A stretch of DNA of 9,965 nt from JANRLT01 sp041736895 (GTDB taxonomy: Bacteria; Planctomycetota; Planctomycetia; Pirellulales; JALHPA01). Positions 1 to 7,000 of the stretch are shown in pieces (position 1 is the stretch's first letter; every line of letters begins with the position of its first letter). A program made the translations under genes and the position numbers. The notes below the pieces were generated by a model that was given only the letters and a program-made list of their open reading frames with translations, did no database searches and was not told the DNA's origin. The stretch is from assembly GCA_041736895.1 (NCBI GenBank), contig JBGSSS010000006.1, forward strand, positions 1-9,965. Direction: 5' to 3'.

Positions 1-61
1 CCAACTCGGCTCGGACCGGGGATGATAGCAAGACTTGGTACTTGATCGGCGAGCGGGACAT
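1..61 (-). CDS. Alternative reading: start of a minus-strand gene leaving the left edge
   Basis: An ATG at 61-59 is preceded, six bases upstream, by a perfect GGAGG (72-68). This is one of the best Shine-Dalgarno arrangements in the window. It would encode MSRSPIKYQVLLSSPVRAEL before leaving the window. In this reading the gene follows xseA on the same strand, 141 bases downstream. It does not resemble XseB, the small exonuclease VII subunit that often follows xseA. Twenty codons are too few to identify a family, and the call competes with the plus-strand fragment at 3-80. Confidence 0.25.
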   Translation of the reverse strand, partial: MSRSPIKYQVLLSSPVRAEL

Positions 62-80
62 CCTTGTCCTCCAAAATTGA
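3..80 (+). CDS. Possible C-terminal end of a protein running in from the left edge
   Basis: Reading in the third frame from the left edge gives 25 codons ending in a TGA at 78-80. The peptide ends TWYLIGERDILVLQN, an alternation of hydrophobic and charged residues typical of a closing beta strand, and most codons end in G or C like the recognised genes here. If real, the gene converges on xseA, with the paired-hairpin repeat at 138-206 lying between the two 3' ends. I do not recognise the family. The same bases can also be read as the start of a minus-strand gene with a good ribosome binding site, listed separately. At most one of the two is likely to be right. Confidence 0.35.
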   Translation, partial: NSARTGDDSKTWYLIGERDILVLQN

Positions 81-97
81 GAGTTCGTGGCTCAAAG

Positions 98-114
98 ATG
101 TATAACCTATACAT
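98..114. promoter_or_regulatory. Perfect 7+3+7 dyad, possible operator or small hairpin
   Basis: ATGTATA and TATACAT form a perfect seven-base inverted repeat around ACC. The AT-rich dyad stands out from the surroundings. If the minus-strand gene starting at 61 is real, the dyad lies about 37 bases upstream of its start, where a repressor operator or -10 region could be. If the plus-strand fragment is real, it is simply a short 3' hairpin. It has no T tract, so it is not an intrinsic terminator. Confidence 0.25.
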
Positions 115-137
115 GACATTGATCGCTAGACGAACTA

Positions 138-206
138 GTAGGTCAGGCTGTGTCTGACGACGTTTGATGTGGAGACTCAACTCTCGTCAGGCGTAGCCTG
201 ACCTAC
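138..206. repeat. REPIN-like paired hairpin overlapping the xseA stop codon
   Basis: The ends form a perfect 12-base inverted repeat, GTAGGTCAGGCT at 138-149 and its complement at 195-206. Each end is also a small hairpin: GTCAGGC-gta-GCCTGAC on the right (186-202), and the same geometry with one G-T wobble on the left (142-158). Two inverted copies of one short palindrome around a spacer is the arrangement of REPIN elements, which are moved by RAYT (TnpA_REP) transposases. I recall GTAGGTCAGGC-type palindromes as frequent in planctomycete genomes, but that is memory and not a search. The TAG stop of xseA (205-203) lies within the right arm. Confidence 0.65.
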
Positions 207-1426
207 GGCTCCACGCGACTCAGCACTTCCCCCTCAGCGAGTCGCGTCTTCAGTAATGTGCCAGCAAGGGCTTGCTTCGCATCCGTCACGAGTTCGCCCG
301 TTTCCGCCAGCGTCGTGACACTGTACCCACGGCGGAGTGTTTGCAAGGGACTAAGCGCTTCGAGTTGCGCTGCCCGTGCGGCGAGGAGTTGATTCCCGCG
401 TTGCAATTGATTCGCCATCGAGCGTTGCACGCGTTCAAGCCATGAATCAAGCTCCTGCGCATGTTGCAACACGCGATCAAACGGCCGGCGAAACGGGGGG
501 CGATGCAGGATCATCTCGAGCCGACGCCGTGCATTCTGCGCTCGCCAAGTGAGGCCCGACGTGAAACGCTGGCCGAGGCTCACCAGTTGTTCCTGCAAGT
601 CGCGCGCGCTCGGCGCGATGCGTTCGGCCGCTTCGCTTGGCGTTAGAGCCCGCACATCGGCGACCAGATCCGCGAGCGTGACGTCGATCTCATGGCCGAT
701 TGCTGAAATCGTCGGGACTTTCGACGCGGCGATGGCGCGGACGACCGGTTCTTCGTTGAACGACCAGAGATCCTCGCTGCTCCCTCCGCCGCGCGCGATG
801 ACCAGTGCATCGAGCGCCGGCGACAACTTGTTCGCTAACTGAATTGCGCGGGCAATCTCGGCGGCGGAACCTTCGCCTTGGACACGCGCCGGGAGAATCA
901 AGACATCAATTCCTTGCCAACGCCGCTTTAACACTTCGAGAAAATCGCGAATCGCCGCGCCGGTGGGACTCGTCACGATCCCGATTCGCCGCGGAAATGC
1001 GGGCAGCGGCCGCTTGCGCGCGGGATCGAAGAGCCCTTCGGCGGCGAGTTTGTCGCGCAGTTTTCGCAGCGCCAATTCCGCAGCACCAACGCCGCGCGGC
1101 TGCAGTTCCTCGATCACCAGTTGATACGTTCCGCGCGGAGCGTAGATATCGATCCGCCCGCGGGCGATCACCGCGAGTCCATCCTCGGGCGTGAACCGCA
1201 GCCGCTGCGCCACATTCCGCCACATGACGGCGCGAAGTTGCGCTTCGTCATCCTTGAGCGTCAGATACCAATGCCCCGACGATGCGCCGACGCAGTTCGA
1301 AAGCTCGCCGGCGACCCAGACTTCGGCAAACGTTTCGCTGACGACCTCTTTCAAGAGGTCGGTGAGTTGGGCGACCGAAAAAATCGGCGGTCCTTGGGGC
1401 TTCGTGTTGCGTGGGTCGTTGGCCAT
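203..1426 (-). CDS. xseA: Exodeoxyribonuclease VII large subunit
   Basis: XseA is the catalytic subunit of exonuclease VII. With several XseB subunits it cuts single-stranded DNA from either end into short oligonucleotides during repair. The product is 407 residues, normal for the family. An OB-fold DNA-binding domain covers about residues 16-115 (FSVAQLTDLLKEVV, then GELSN and GHWYLTLKD). The nuclease core follows, with ITSP-like VTSPTGAAIRDFL (151-163), ARGGGSSEDLWSFNEE (211-226) and GHEIDVTLADLVAD (244-257). D161, R212, H245 and D248 probably match the four conserved residues known from E. coli (D155, R205, H238, D241). A helical region and the conserved LSPLQTLRRGYSV (358-370) close the protein. 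I chose the ATG at 1426 because it sits just before the OB fold; a TTG at 1468 would add 14 unconserved residues. No clear Shine-Dalgarno is seen. The next 200 bases downstream show no xseB. Confidence 0.95.
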   Translation of the reverse strand: MANDPRNTKPQGPPIFSVAQLTDLLKEVVSETFAEVWVAGELSNCVGASSGHWYLTLKDDEAQLRAVMWRNVAQRLRFTPEDGLAVIARGRIDIYAPRGTYQLVIEELQPRGVGAAELALRKLRDKLAAEGLFDPARKRPLPAFPRRIGIVTSPTGAAIRDFLEVLKRRWQGIDVLILPARVQGEGSAAEIARAIQLANKLSPALDALVIARGGGSSEDLWSFNEEPVVRAIAASKVPTISAIGHEIDVTLADLVADVRALTPSEAAERIAPSARDLQEQLVSLGQRFTSGLTWRAQNARRRLEMILHRPPFRRPFDRVLQHAQELDSWLERVQRSMANQLQRGNQLLAARAAQLEALSPLQTLRRGYSVTTLAETGELVTDAKQALAGTLLKTRLAEGEVLSRVEP

Positions 1427-1468
1427 GCGACTAAAGTAACAAATCGCGGCCCGCGCGTCATGCAACAA

Positions 1469-1578
1469 TTAGCCCCCGGTCAATGACCGGGGGAAGCAGA
1501 CTTTGCGCACCGACTACTCTTCATAGTACGTTCGACGTTATTCAAGACGTTTTCCCCCCGTCATTTACGGGGGGCTAA
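1469..1578. repeat. REPIN-like paired GC hairpins between xseA and the DUF374 gene
   Basis: Two GC-rich hairpins face each other across a 60-base spacer. The left is CCCCCGGTCA-a-TGACCGGGGG (1473-1493) and the right is CCCCCCGT-cattt-ACGGGGGG (1554-1574). Their loops are related (GTCAATGAC and GTCATTTAC). The outer flanks match as a nine-base inverted repeat, TTAGCCCCC at 1469 and GGGGGCTAA ending at 1578. This 110-base design fits a REPIN, with TTAG in the place of the conserved tetranucleotide beside REP hairpins. It begins 14 bases after the stop of the DUF374 gene and ends 42 bases before the xseA start, so it fills most of the 166-base gap. It may stabilise or attenuate a shared transcript; that is inference. 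Neither hairpin has a T tract. Confidence 0.7.
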
Positions 1579-1592
1579 TGGATGGCAAGAAC

Positions 1593-2408
1593 TTACGCCG
1601 CACGGCGTTCGGGGTGATGTGCCTGAGCAGCTTGATCTGCTTGCGGCAAGATAATCGCGCGGCGCGAGCGACTCACCCCTTCTTCGCGCACCGGCATTGG
1701 CCGGCGCATTGGCTCGGGACGGAGCACAACCTCGCCTTGCTTCGTGGTGCCAGCTTCGGCCCAGGCTTCCGCCTCGTCGGTCAAGCGATTCATCAGGCGT
1801 TCCATCTCGCCGCGATAATGTTCGATGCCATCGCGGTCGAGTTTGCGCGGCATATAGATTTGCGGACTAAATACCGCGCGGGCTCGCGAATATGGTTTTG
1901 GAATCGCGAAGCGGTCCCAACTGTTCAAGCGCCATGGCCGATCGTAGCCGAAGCCCATCATCACGAGCGGCAATTGTAGTTTGCTCGCCAAGTAGATCGG
2001 TCCCTGCGACAACACGCGCCGCGGCCCGCGCGGACCGTCGGGGGTCATCGTCAGGTTTTCGGTCTTGCTACGGCGGATCAACTCGCGCATCGCCGCCGCG
2101 CCGCCGCGATATGTTGAACCGCGCACCGTGCCGAAGCCCATCCGATGCGCAACGTGCGACAGTATATCGCCATCGCGATGCTGACTGAGCAGCATCGTTA
2201 GTCGTTTGTGCCCGCCAAGATACAACGGCATCAGCACATTCTCGTGCCAGAAGACAAAAAGCTTTGGCCCGTCGAATTCTGGATGAGCCGGATCGATCGA
2301 GGGATCATAATAAGCGCCGCGGCAGTCGAGCGTGCTCATCCAGCGCGTCACCAGACCCGAGGCCATGAGTCCGGCGAGTTTCGTAATCGGGGGCCAAGTC
2401 AGTTTCAT
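1593..2408 (-). CDS. DUF374 lysophospholipid acyltransferase-like protein
   Basis: This 271-residue protein belongs to the DUF374 (PF04028) branch of the LPLAT acyltransferase superfamily, members of which attach acyl chains to lipids at the inner membrane. The true substrate of DUF374 proteins is not settled. Family signatures are FVFWHENVLM (51-60), SQHRDGDILSHVAHRMGFG (75-93), VRGSTYRGGAAAMREL (95-110) and TPDGPRGPRR (122-131). The first 20 residues are moderately hydrophobic and could associate with the membrane. The last 45 or so residues (from about 225) are rich in Arg, Pro and Ala, unlike the core, and are probably a lineage-specific disordered tail. The ATG at 2408 has AAGGA about ten bases upstream. 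It lies 71 bases after dapF on the same strand, so co-transcription is likely, and a role in outer-membrane or lipid A-like assembly is a reasonable inference. Confidence 0.88.
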   Translation of the reverse strand: MKLTWPPITKLAGLMASGLVTRWMSTLDCRGAYYDPSIDPAHPEFDGPKLFVFWHENVLMPLYLGGHKRLTMLLSQHRDGDILSHVAHRMGFGTVRGSTYRGGAAAMRELIRRSKTENLTMTPDGPRGPRRVLSQGPIYLASKLQLPLVMMGFGYDRPWRLNSWDRFAIPKPYSRARAVFSPQIYMPRKLDRDGIEHYRGEMERLMNRLTDEAEAWAEAGTTKQGEVVLRPEPMRRPMPVREEGVSRSRRAIILPQADQAAQAHHPERRAA

Positions 2409-2479
2409 CGGGGCATCCTTGCCAAGTGATCATTGCTAAGCCGCAAGCGGGGGAGGACGCGGCGTTGTTCGTCAGTAAC

Positions 2480-3316
2480 TTATTCGTTCCAGTCGCCGCT
2501 GAAGACTTCAACCGCGGGTCCGGTCATGAAGACATGATTGTTTTCGGCGTTCCATTCCAATTCCAAATCGCCGCCTGGAAGATGCGCGAGGATCTTGCGC
2601 TCGGTCTTGCCCGTCAGCACACCCGCGACACAGACAGCGCTCGCACCGGTGCCGCAAGCCAGCGTCTCGCCCGAGCCGCGTTCCCAAACGCGCATCTGAA
2701 CTTCCCCGGGTGAGATGACCTGCACAAATTCGGCATTCACGCGGCGCGGGAAGCGTTCGTTCTTCTCGACCATTGGGCCGATCCGCAAGACCCAGTCGTC
2801 GTTCAATTGCTCGACGTAGGTAATGCAATGCGGATTCCCCATCGAGACGCACGTCACGGACAAGGTTTTGTCAGCGATCTTCAGCTCTTGATTCAAGACG
2901 GGCTTGATCGCCCACGTTGTCGGAATTGCCGGGCCATCGAGAATCGGCTCGCCCATGTCGACGCGGGCACGCTGAACACGGCCGTTTTTGACTTCGACAT
3001 CGATCGCGAGAACGCCCGCGCCCGTTTCGATCTTCAGCGACGGCTTCGTCGCGATGCCGTAATCATACACATACTTGGCGACACAGCGCACACCGTTGCC
3101 GCACATCTCGGATTCCGAACCATCGGCGTTGTACATCCGCATCCGCGCATCGCCGCGTTCGCTGGGGCAGATCAGAATCAACCCATCGCCGCCGACGCCG
3201 AAATGCCGATCCGCAATTCGCTTGGCCAAGCCAGCGGGATCCTTCGGGAACGGCTCGGCAAAGCAGTTCACGTAAACATAATCGTTGCCGGCACCTTGGA
3301 GCTTCGTAAATCGCAT
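2480..3316 (-). CDS. dapF: Diaminopimelate epimerase
   Basis: DapF interconverts LL- and meso-diaminopimelate without a cofactor. This is a late step of lysine synthesis and supplies the cross-linking residue of peptidoglycan. The 278-residue length is typical. The N-terminal half has FTKLQGAGNDYVYVN (3-17), RHFGVGGDGLI (37-47) and MYNADGSESEMCGNGVRC (61-78). The C-terminal half has VSMGNPHCITYV (157-168), ERFPRRVNAEFV (187-198) and WERGSGETLACGTGASA (211-227). C72 and C221 match the two active-site cysteines that act as acid and base. Both are present, so the enzyme should be active. The ATG at 3316 starts directly at the conserved MRFTKLQG motif; no strong Shine-Dalgarno precedes it. A good promoter lies 44-72 bases upstream. 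It is probably the first gene of a unit with the DUF374 gene. Planctomycetes are now known to have peptidoglycan, which fits. Confidence 0.97.
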   Translation of the reverse strand: MRFTKLQGAGNDYVYVNCFAEPFPKDPAGLAKRIADRHFGVGGDGLILICPSERGDARMRMYNADGSESEMCGNGVRCVAKYVYDYGIATKPSLKIETGAGVLAIDVEVKNGRVQRARVDMGEPILDGPAIPTTWAIKPVLNQELKIADKTLSVTCVSMGNPHCITYVEQLNDDWVLRIGPMVEKNERFPRRVNAEFVQVISPGEVQMRVWERGSGETLACGTGASAVCVAGVLTGKTERKILAHLPGGDLELEWNAENNHVFMTGPAVEVFSGDWNE

Positions 3317-3359
3317 CGCGGTCAGACAGGTTCGAGATCTTGTGTGGAATGTTGACAGT

Positions 3360-3388
3360 ATTATAGGCGAAACGCTTTAGTTTCCCAA
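3360..3388 (-). promoter_or_regulatory. Sigma70-type promoter for dapF
   Basis: On the minus strand a perfect TATAAT (3365-3360) is preceded by TTGGGA (3388-3383, four of six consensus bases) at the ideal 17-base spacing. Transcription would start near 3353, giving a leader of roughly 37 bases before the dapF ATG. This is the best promoter match in the window and probably drives dapF and the DUF374 gene, perhaps also xseA. Confidence 0.6.
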
Positions 3389-3420
3389 TCCAGAAGCAAA
3401 GCTCAAAAATACAAATCCAG

Positions 3421-3527
3421 AAACACGGAGGTCACGGAGTAAAATTCAGAGAGGCACGGAGAAGACAGTTTTTTGTGTTGGATTCTCTTCTCCGAGTTTC
3501 TCTGTGCTCTGAGTGACCCCGTGGTTT
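3421..3527. repeat. Imperfect inverted repeat with CACGGAG motifs
   Basis: The left arm (3421-3467) carries three copies of CACGGAG, at 3424, 3433 and 3455. The right arm (3484-3527) is its imperfect reverse complement. The best pairing is CGGAGAAGA with TCTTCTCCG at the centre, around a loop that starts with six T's, and AAAC/CACGG with CCGTGGTTTT at the tips. The element would fold into a long hairpin with bulges on either strand. I recall similar CACGGAGG/CACAGAG palindromes scattered through planctomycete and other environmental genomes as miniature repeats, but I have not searched. It lies upstream of the dapF promoter and downstream of the small gene at 3956-3624. Confidence 0.6.
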
Positions 3528-3558
3528 TGTATTCTGTTCAAGGTTCCCTGGTGGTTCA

Positions 3559-3584
3559 CGTTACCAAGCTGGGGCTTGGTAACG
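3559..3584. repeat. Perfect 11-bp hairpin repeat (CGTTACCAAGC)
   Basis: CGTTACCAAGC and GCTTGGTAACG pair perfectly over 11 bases around the loop TGGG. There is no T tract on either side, so it is not a classical terminator. Palindromes of this CGTT(A/C)CCAAGC...GCTTGG(T/G)AACG type are, from memory, a common dispersed repeat in planctomycetes and cyanobacteria. It lies in the 3' region of the small gene, about 40 bases past its stop. Confidence 0.65.
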
Positions 3585-3594
3585 AGGAGAGAAC

Positions 3595-3619
3595 GCCCTG
3601 GCTTACGCCTCGGGCTTTT
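3595..3619. repeat. Short imperfect hairpin (GCTTACGCC type) at the 3' end of the small gene
   Basis: GCCC and GGGC pair around a second stem, GGC with GCC, closed by the loop TTAC, with a small internal mismatch. On the plus strand four T's follow, giving a terminator-like look, but no plus-strand gene ends here. On the minus strand, which carries the genes, it lies just after the stop at 3624 and has no T tract. It resembles a decayed copy of a GGCGTAAGCC-type palindromic repeat. It could still protect the mRNA end of the small gene. Confidence 0.35.
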
Positions 3620-3623
3620 AAAC

Positions 3624-3956
3624 TTACCCCTGCAAATCCAACGCCCCGCCGCTGTCGCCGCTGAGGTCGCGGCTCTTGACCGGTTCGCTAGCGTCAGCGG
3701 TTGCTGGCGTTGCTTGCGTCTCGGGCTTGTTGCCGCGGCGTTGCCAATCGAGGCGGCCATCGGCGTCGCGTTCGCTGTCGGTTTGCGAGTCTCCTTCGGT
3801 CTTGCCGATGCCCGCGGCATCGACGGCCGACTGGTCGTTGGCGGCTGCCGCTTGTTGGCGCGTGTTGTCGGTGGCCGCGCGATCCGTGCTGGCGTTGCGT
3901 TGCGCCTGCGGCGTCGCGGAAATTCCGCCGATGATTCCGAGTGATCCGATCGACAT
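3624..3956 (-). CDS. Small disordered hypothetical protein, planctomycete type
   Basis: The 110-residue product has a glycine- and isoleucine-rich start (MSIGSLGIIGGISATPQAQR). A long stretch dominated by Ala, Gln, Asp, Ser, Thr and Arg follows. There are no predicted membrane segments, no cysteines and almost no aromatic residues, so most of it should be disordered. A core around residues 47-71 (AAGIGKTEGDSQTDSERDADGR, shortened here as AAGIGKTEGD then SERDADGR) resembles a small protein I associate with planctomycete genomes. Its function is unknown. The start is well supported: GGAG (3966-3963) lies six bases before the ATG at 3956. Overlapping frames in the same bases give arginine-rich products and lack such a site. 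It follows the AsmA-like gene on the same strand by 101 bases, so shared transcription is possible. The dapF promoter lies further downstream and is independent. Confidence 0.7.
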   Translation of the reverse strand: MSIGSLGIIGGISATPQAQRNASTDRAATDNTRQQAAAANDQSAVDAAGIGKTEGDSQTDSERDADGRLDWQRRGNKPETQATPATADASEPVKSRDLSGDSGGALDLQG

Positions 3957-3980
3957 AACGTTCTCCGTACTGATGAAATA

Positions 3981-4049
3981 AAACTCCGCTGCGCGTCGTG
4001 GCTAAACGGTTTCTAATCGCACTATTCGGCGGCGGGAGCCTCGCCCGCC
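3981..4049. repeat. Repeat-like block with a GGCGGG/CCCGCC hairpin
   Basis: This block lies in the 101-base gap between the AsmA-like gene and the small gene. It contains a GGCGGG-agcctcg-CCCGCC hairpin (4031-4049) ending nine bases past the AsmA-like stop codon. Beside it, on the minus strand, is a GTTTAGCCACGACGCGCAGC segment (4009-3990) that resembles, from memory, a dispersed TTTAGCCGCGACGC-type planctomycete repeat. The hairpin has no T tract, so termination here is uncertain. Confidence 0.35.
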
Positions 4050-4057
4050 CAATCAAG

Positions 4058-7000
4058 CTAACGATTCAACGGCGGTGTCTCGCGATTCACGCGGCGTTCG
4101 CGGCGCTCGACTTGCAGTTGATCGAGGCTCGCCTTGAGCGCCGGGAAAGTCTCGCGCTTGATCTGCGGATCGCCAATGGTGCCGCCGACATGAATCTCCA
4201 TGAACTGCTGGCTTGCTTGACCGAGCGCCGTTTTGAACATCGGCAACTGCCAATCGCTGCGTCCCGCCACGGCGCTAAAGACCAATTGCACTTCGCGCTC
4301 CAGGTTCATCTCACCTGTGCCGAGCAAGCTGATCGCGTTGCCGGTCAACTCGATGCTGTCCAGGTAAATGTGCTCGCCCTCGACACGGAAATCGATCACC
4401 CCGGAGTCAAACGCCGTGCGATCCGGTTCGCGAATGCTAAAGACTTTGAGCATAGCGAGCAGCACCGGCAGTTCGCCGAGCGTCGCATCTTTCAGGTTCA
4501 TCTGCCCGCGGCCGCTGAGTGTGTGCAACCCCGCGGCGGTGCCGCCGATCTCCATGCCGACGCTGACCTTGCCGCTGAGTGATTGCTTGCCAGCGACTTG
4601 TTCCTTGCCGAAGCGCACCAGGTCGAGGTCATTCACTCGCGTGACAACACCAAAACGCGGGATGTCTTCGCACGTGGCCCAGCCATCCGTCGCGAGGGTG
4701 CCGCCGTAAACCTTGGCTGTGATGTTGCGGCGCGGCGTGCGTTGGTCGCGCGGGGCGACTTGGCTGCCGAGGACGATCTGTTGCTCATCGACCCAAATCG
4801 GGCCGCGAATCTCGGTCAATTGACAATCTTGCAAGATCAGCGAATCGAGAAACAGTTCGCCCTGCATGCGCAGTTGCTTGCCGCGCTGCTGGCCCGCGAG
4901 CCGAATCGCGCCGTCCATGTGCTCCAAACGCTTGCCGCACAGAACCGACCCGTCGCGCACATCGACTTGCAAATCCCAAGCGGTCGTCAACGGATCGGTG
5001 GTGCCCGGCGTGTGCCAGATATCGAACGTCCCCGCAATGTTCAGCGGCCCGGTGATTTGCATCGCCTGCGCGACGCGGCGCAGTTTGGACGGGAACGCGG
5101 CTTGAAATTGTTGGCGTTCCAAGCGCACGCGCTCGGCCGTCAGTTTGTCGAAGCGCACATGAAACGCCCCTTGCGAATCGTGCTCGCAAAAGCCGGCCAA
5201 ATTAATCGGCAGCCGGTCTTGCTCCGCTTGGACATCCGTAAAATCCAACCGGCCGGGGCGATAGTGAAACGTCCCGCGAACTTTGTCGAACCGCAGCGGC
5301 AGAAAATCAGGCTGGACCACGACCGTATCGCCGAGCGGCGTCGCGATTAGATCCAGCTCCGTCGATTTATCCGCCGAGCGGTAAAGCCAACTCGCCCGCA
5401 TGTCGATCATGCCCTGCGGGTTCAGTTGCTTCCAAAACCCGCGCGCTTGAACGGGGAGCGCGTCGCGGAGTTCTTCTTCGAGTGAAATCTCCGTGCCGAC
5501 AAAATTCAGCTTCAACTCCGTCCCGCTCGTGACGGGCACCAATTCACCGCGGCAGGTAATCCGTCCTTTGTCGTTCGTGCCGATCAGATCATGAAAGCGC
5601 CAGGTCTGATCCTGCATCTCGACCACGCCGCTGACATCAAGCAATGGATATGGAAATTTGTCGAACTTGATCCCGACTTTGTGCAAGTCGAGGCGCATGG
5701 CCATCGTCGTCTTCGGTTGGTTCGGGTCGAAGCGGCTCGCGGTAAGGAGCAGGTCAAAGCTGCCGCCGACCGGATGGAGCGACGTCACAACCTCGCGCGG
5801 CTTCTCGGGCAACGCATCGAGAATATTCTGATCCAGGACGAGTCCTTTACCCGCGATGAGAACCTGGCCCGTGAAGTGTTCGCCGGGGTTCTGCAGGTCG
5901 AGATCGATGGCGATTTTTTTGTTGCCGGCAAAGGCATTCAACTTGCCGGTCAAGTTGTTGTCGCGAAAGGTCAAGCTGCCGTGCGTCCGATCGAGGCGAT
6001 ACTGAAATTTGTGATAGGTAAAACTGACGTTCAGGCAATTGACGGTCCCCTCGGGTTTCCAGGTCGTTCCGTCGAATTCGGCTTTGCCGAAGACATCGAC
6101 TTCGCCAGCGGGTTGAAACTTGAGCCAGACCGTTTTGGCATGTTCCGGCAGCGACGCTTCCCACGAACGGCCGATGAACAGATGCCGCGCTTCGAACGTG
6201 ACTGACATCGGCGCTTTGGCCGCGTAACCGCGGCGGACGACGCCGAGTTTGATCTTGGTGGGTCCGTTCTGGGCCAGTAGTTCTTGGAGAACAACACCAT
6301 TAGCATCGGCGCTGAATTTCGCGGTAACATCGTTCAGCACCTGCGGCAAGCGGCGATCGTCGATCCGTCCGCGCTGCAGTTGGCCGTTGACTTGAAAATT
6401 CCACGGCTGCGCCTGGCCGCCATGGTAATCGACTTGGAAAGTCAGGCCCACCTCGCCTCGCAATACACCGGCATCTTTGAGAAGCGCGGTCGATTCTAGG
6501 GGCAGCGCGGCGCACAACTCGGGTCCGAATTGCAAATCCGACAGACTTCCTTGCAACCGGAACGTATTCTCCGACGGTTCGAGCCGGCCTTGAACTTCCA
6601 TCACGCGCAGATGATCGCCACGCAATTTCCCGCGCACATCCCAGGCCCATTTCTCCGTGCCGGGCGAAAGCAAACTCGGCGTGAGTTGAAACTGAATATC
6701 GCGCAGCGAGTAAAACGACGCTGGTGCGCGGCGCGCATCGTGAACTTCGATCAAGCCCCCTTCGAGCAGGACTTCGGCCTTGCGCTTGCTGAACTGCGGC
6801 GCGGGAAAAAGCTGCGCCACGTTCCAAGTGCCGTCTCGCAGCGCGCGGGCGATGATCCGCGGCCGGCGAATGATCATCTGCTTGATCTCGGGTTCGCCTT
6901 GCGCGAGCTTGGTCAAATCGGTGTCACAGGCGAGCAGAATCTCGTCGCAGGTGAGCAGGATCTGTTCGTCGTTCGGCGCTTTGGGATCGCGTACGGTGAT

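Noticed and set aside
1427..1468. Longer xseA start at a TTG (1468)
   Set aside because: The 14 extra residues precede the conserved N-terminus and abut a repeat element; the ATG at 1426 fits the family start.
1494..1553. Possible xseA promoter within the spacer of the repeat (TTGAAT, then TATGAA on the minus strand)
   Set aside because: The spacing is 14 bases, too short for a sigma70 promoter, and no better pair was found.
2441..2450. Small CCGCAAGCGG palindrome in the dapF-DUF374 gap
   Set aside because: Only four paired bases around two; it may be a repeat remnant, but it cannot be supported from so short a match.
3352..3380. Perfect TTGACA on the plus strand at 3352-3357 as a plus-strand promoter
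   Set aside because: At 16-18 bases spacing there is no acceptable -10 hexamer, and no plus-strand gene follows.
3513..3944. 143-residue plus-strand open frame over the small gene and the repeats
   Set aside because: It starts inside a palindromic repeat and reads the antisense of the small gene. The minus-strand frame has the better ribosome binding site and a more natural composition.
4583..5350. 255-residue open frame on the plus strand inside the AsmA-like gene
   Set aside because: It is antisense to a well-supported protein. Its product is rich in Arg, Ala and Gln with no recognisable motif, as expected from reverse reading of GC-rich codons.
5591..6205. 204-residue plus-strand open frame inside the AsmA-like gene
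   Set aside because: Same cause: antisense of a GC-rich coding region, with no ribosome binding site and no family features.
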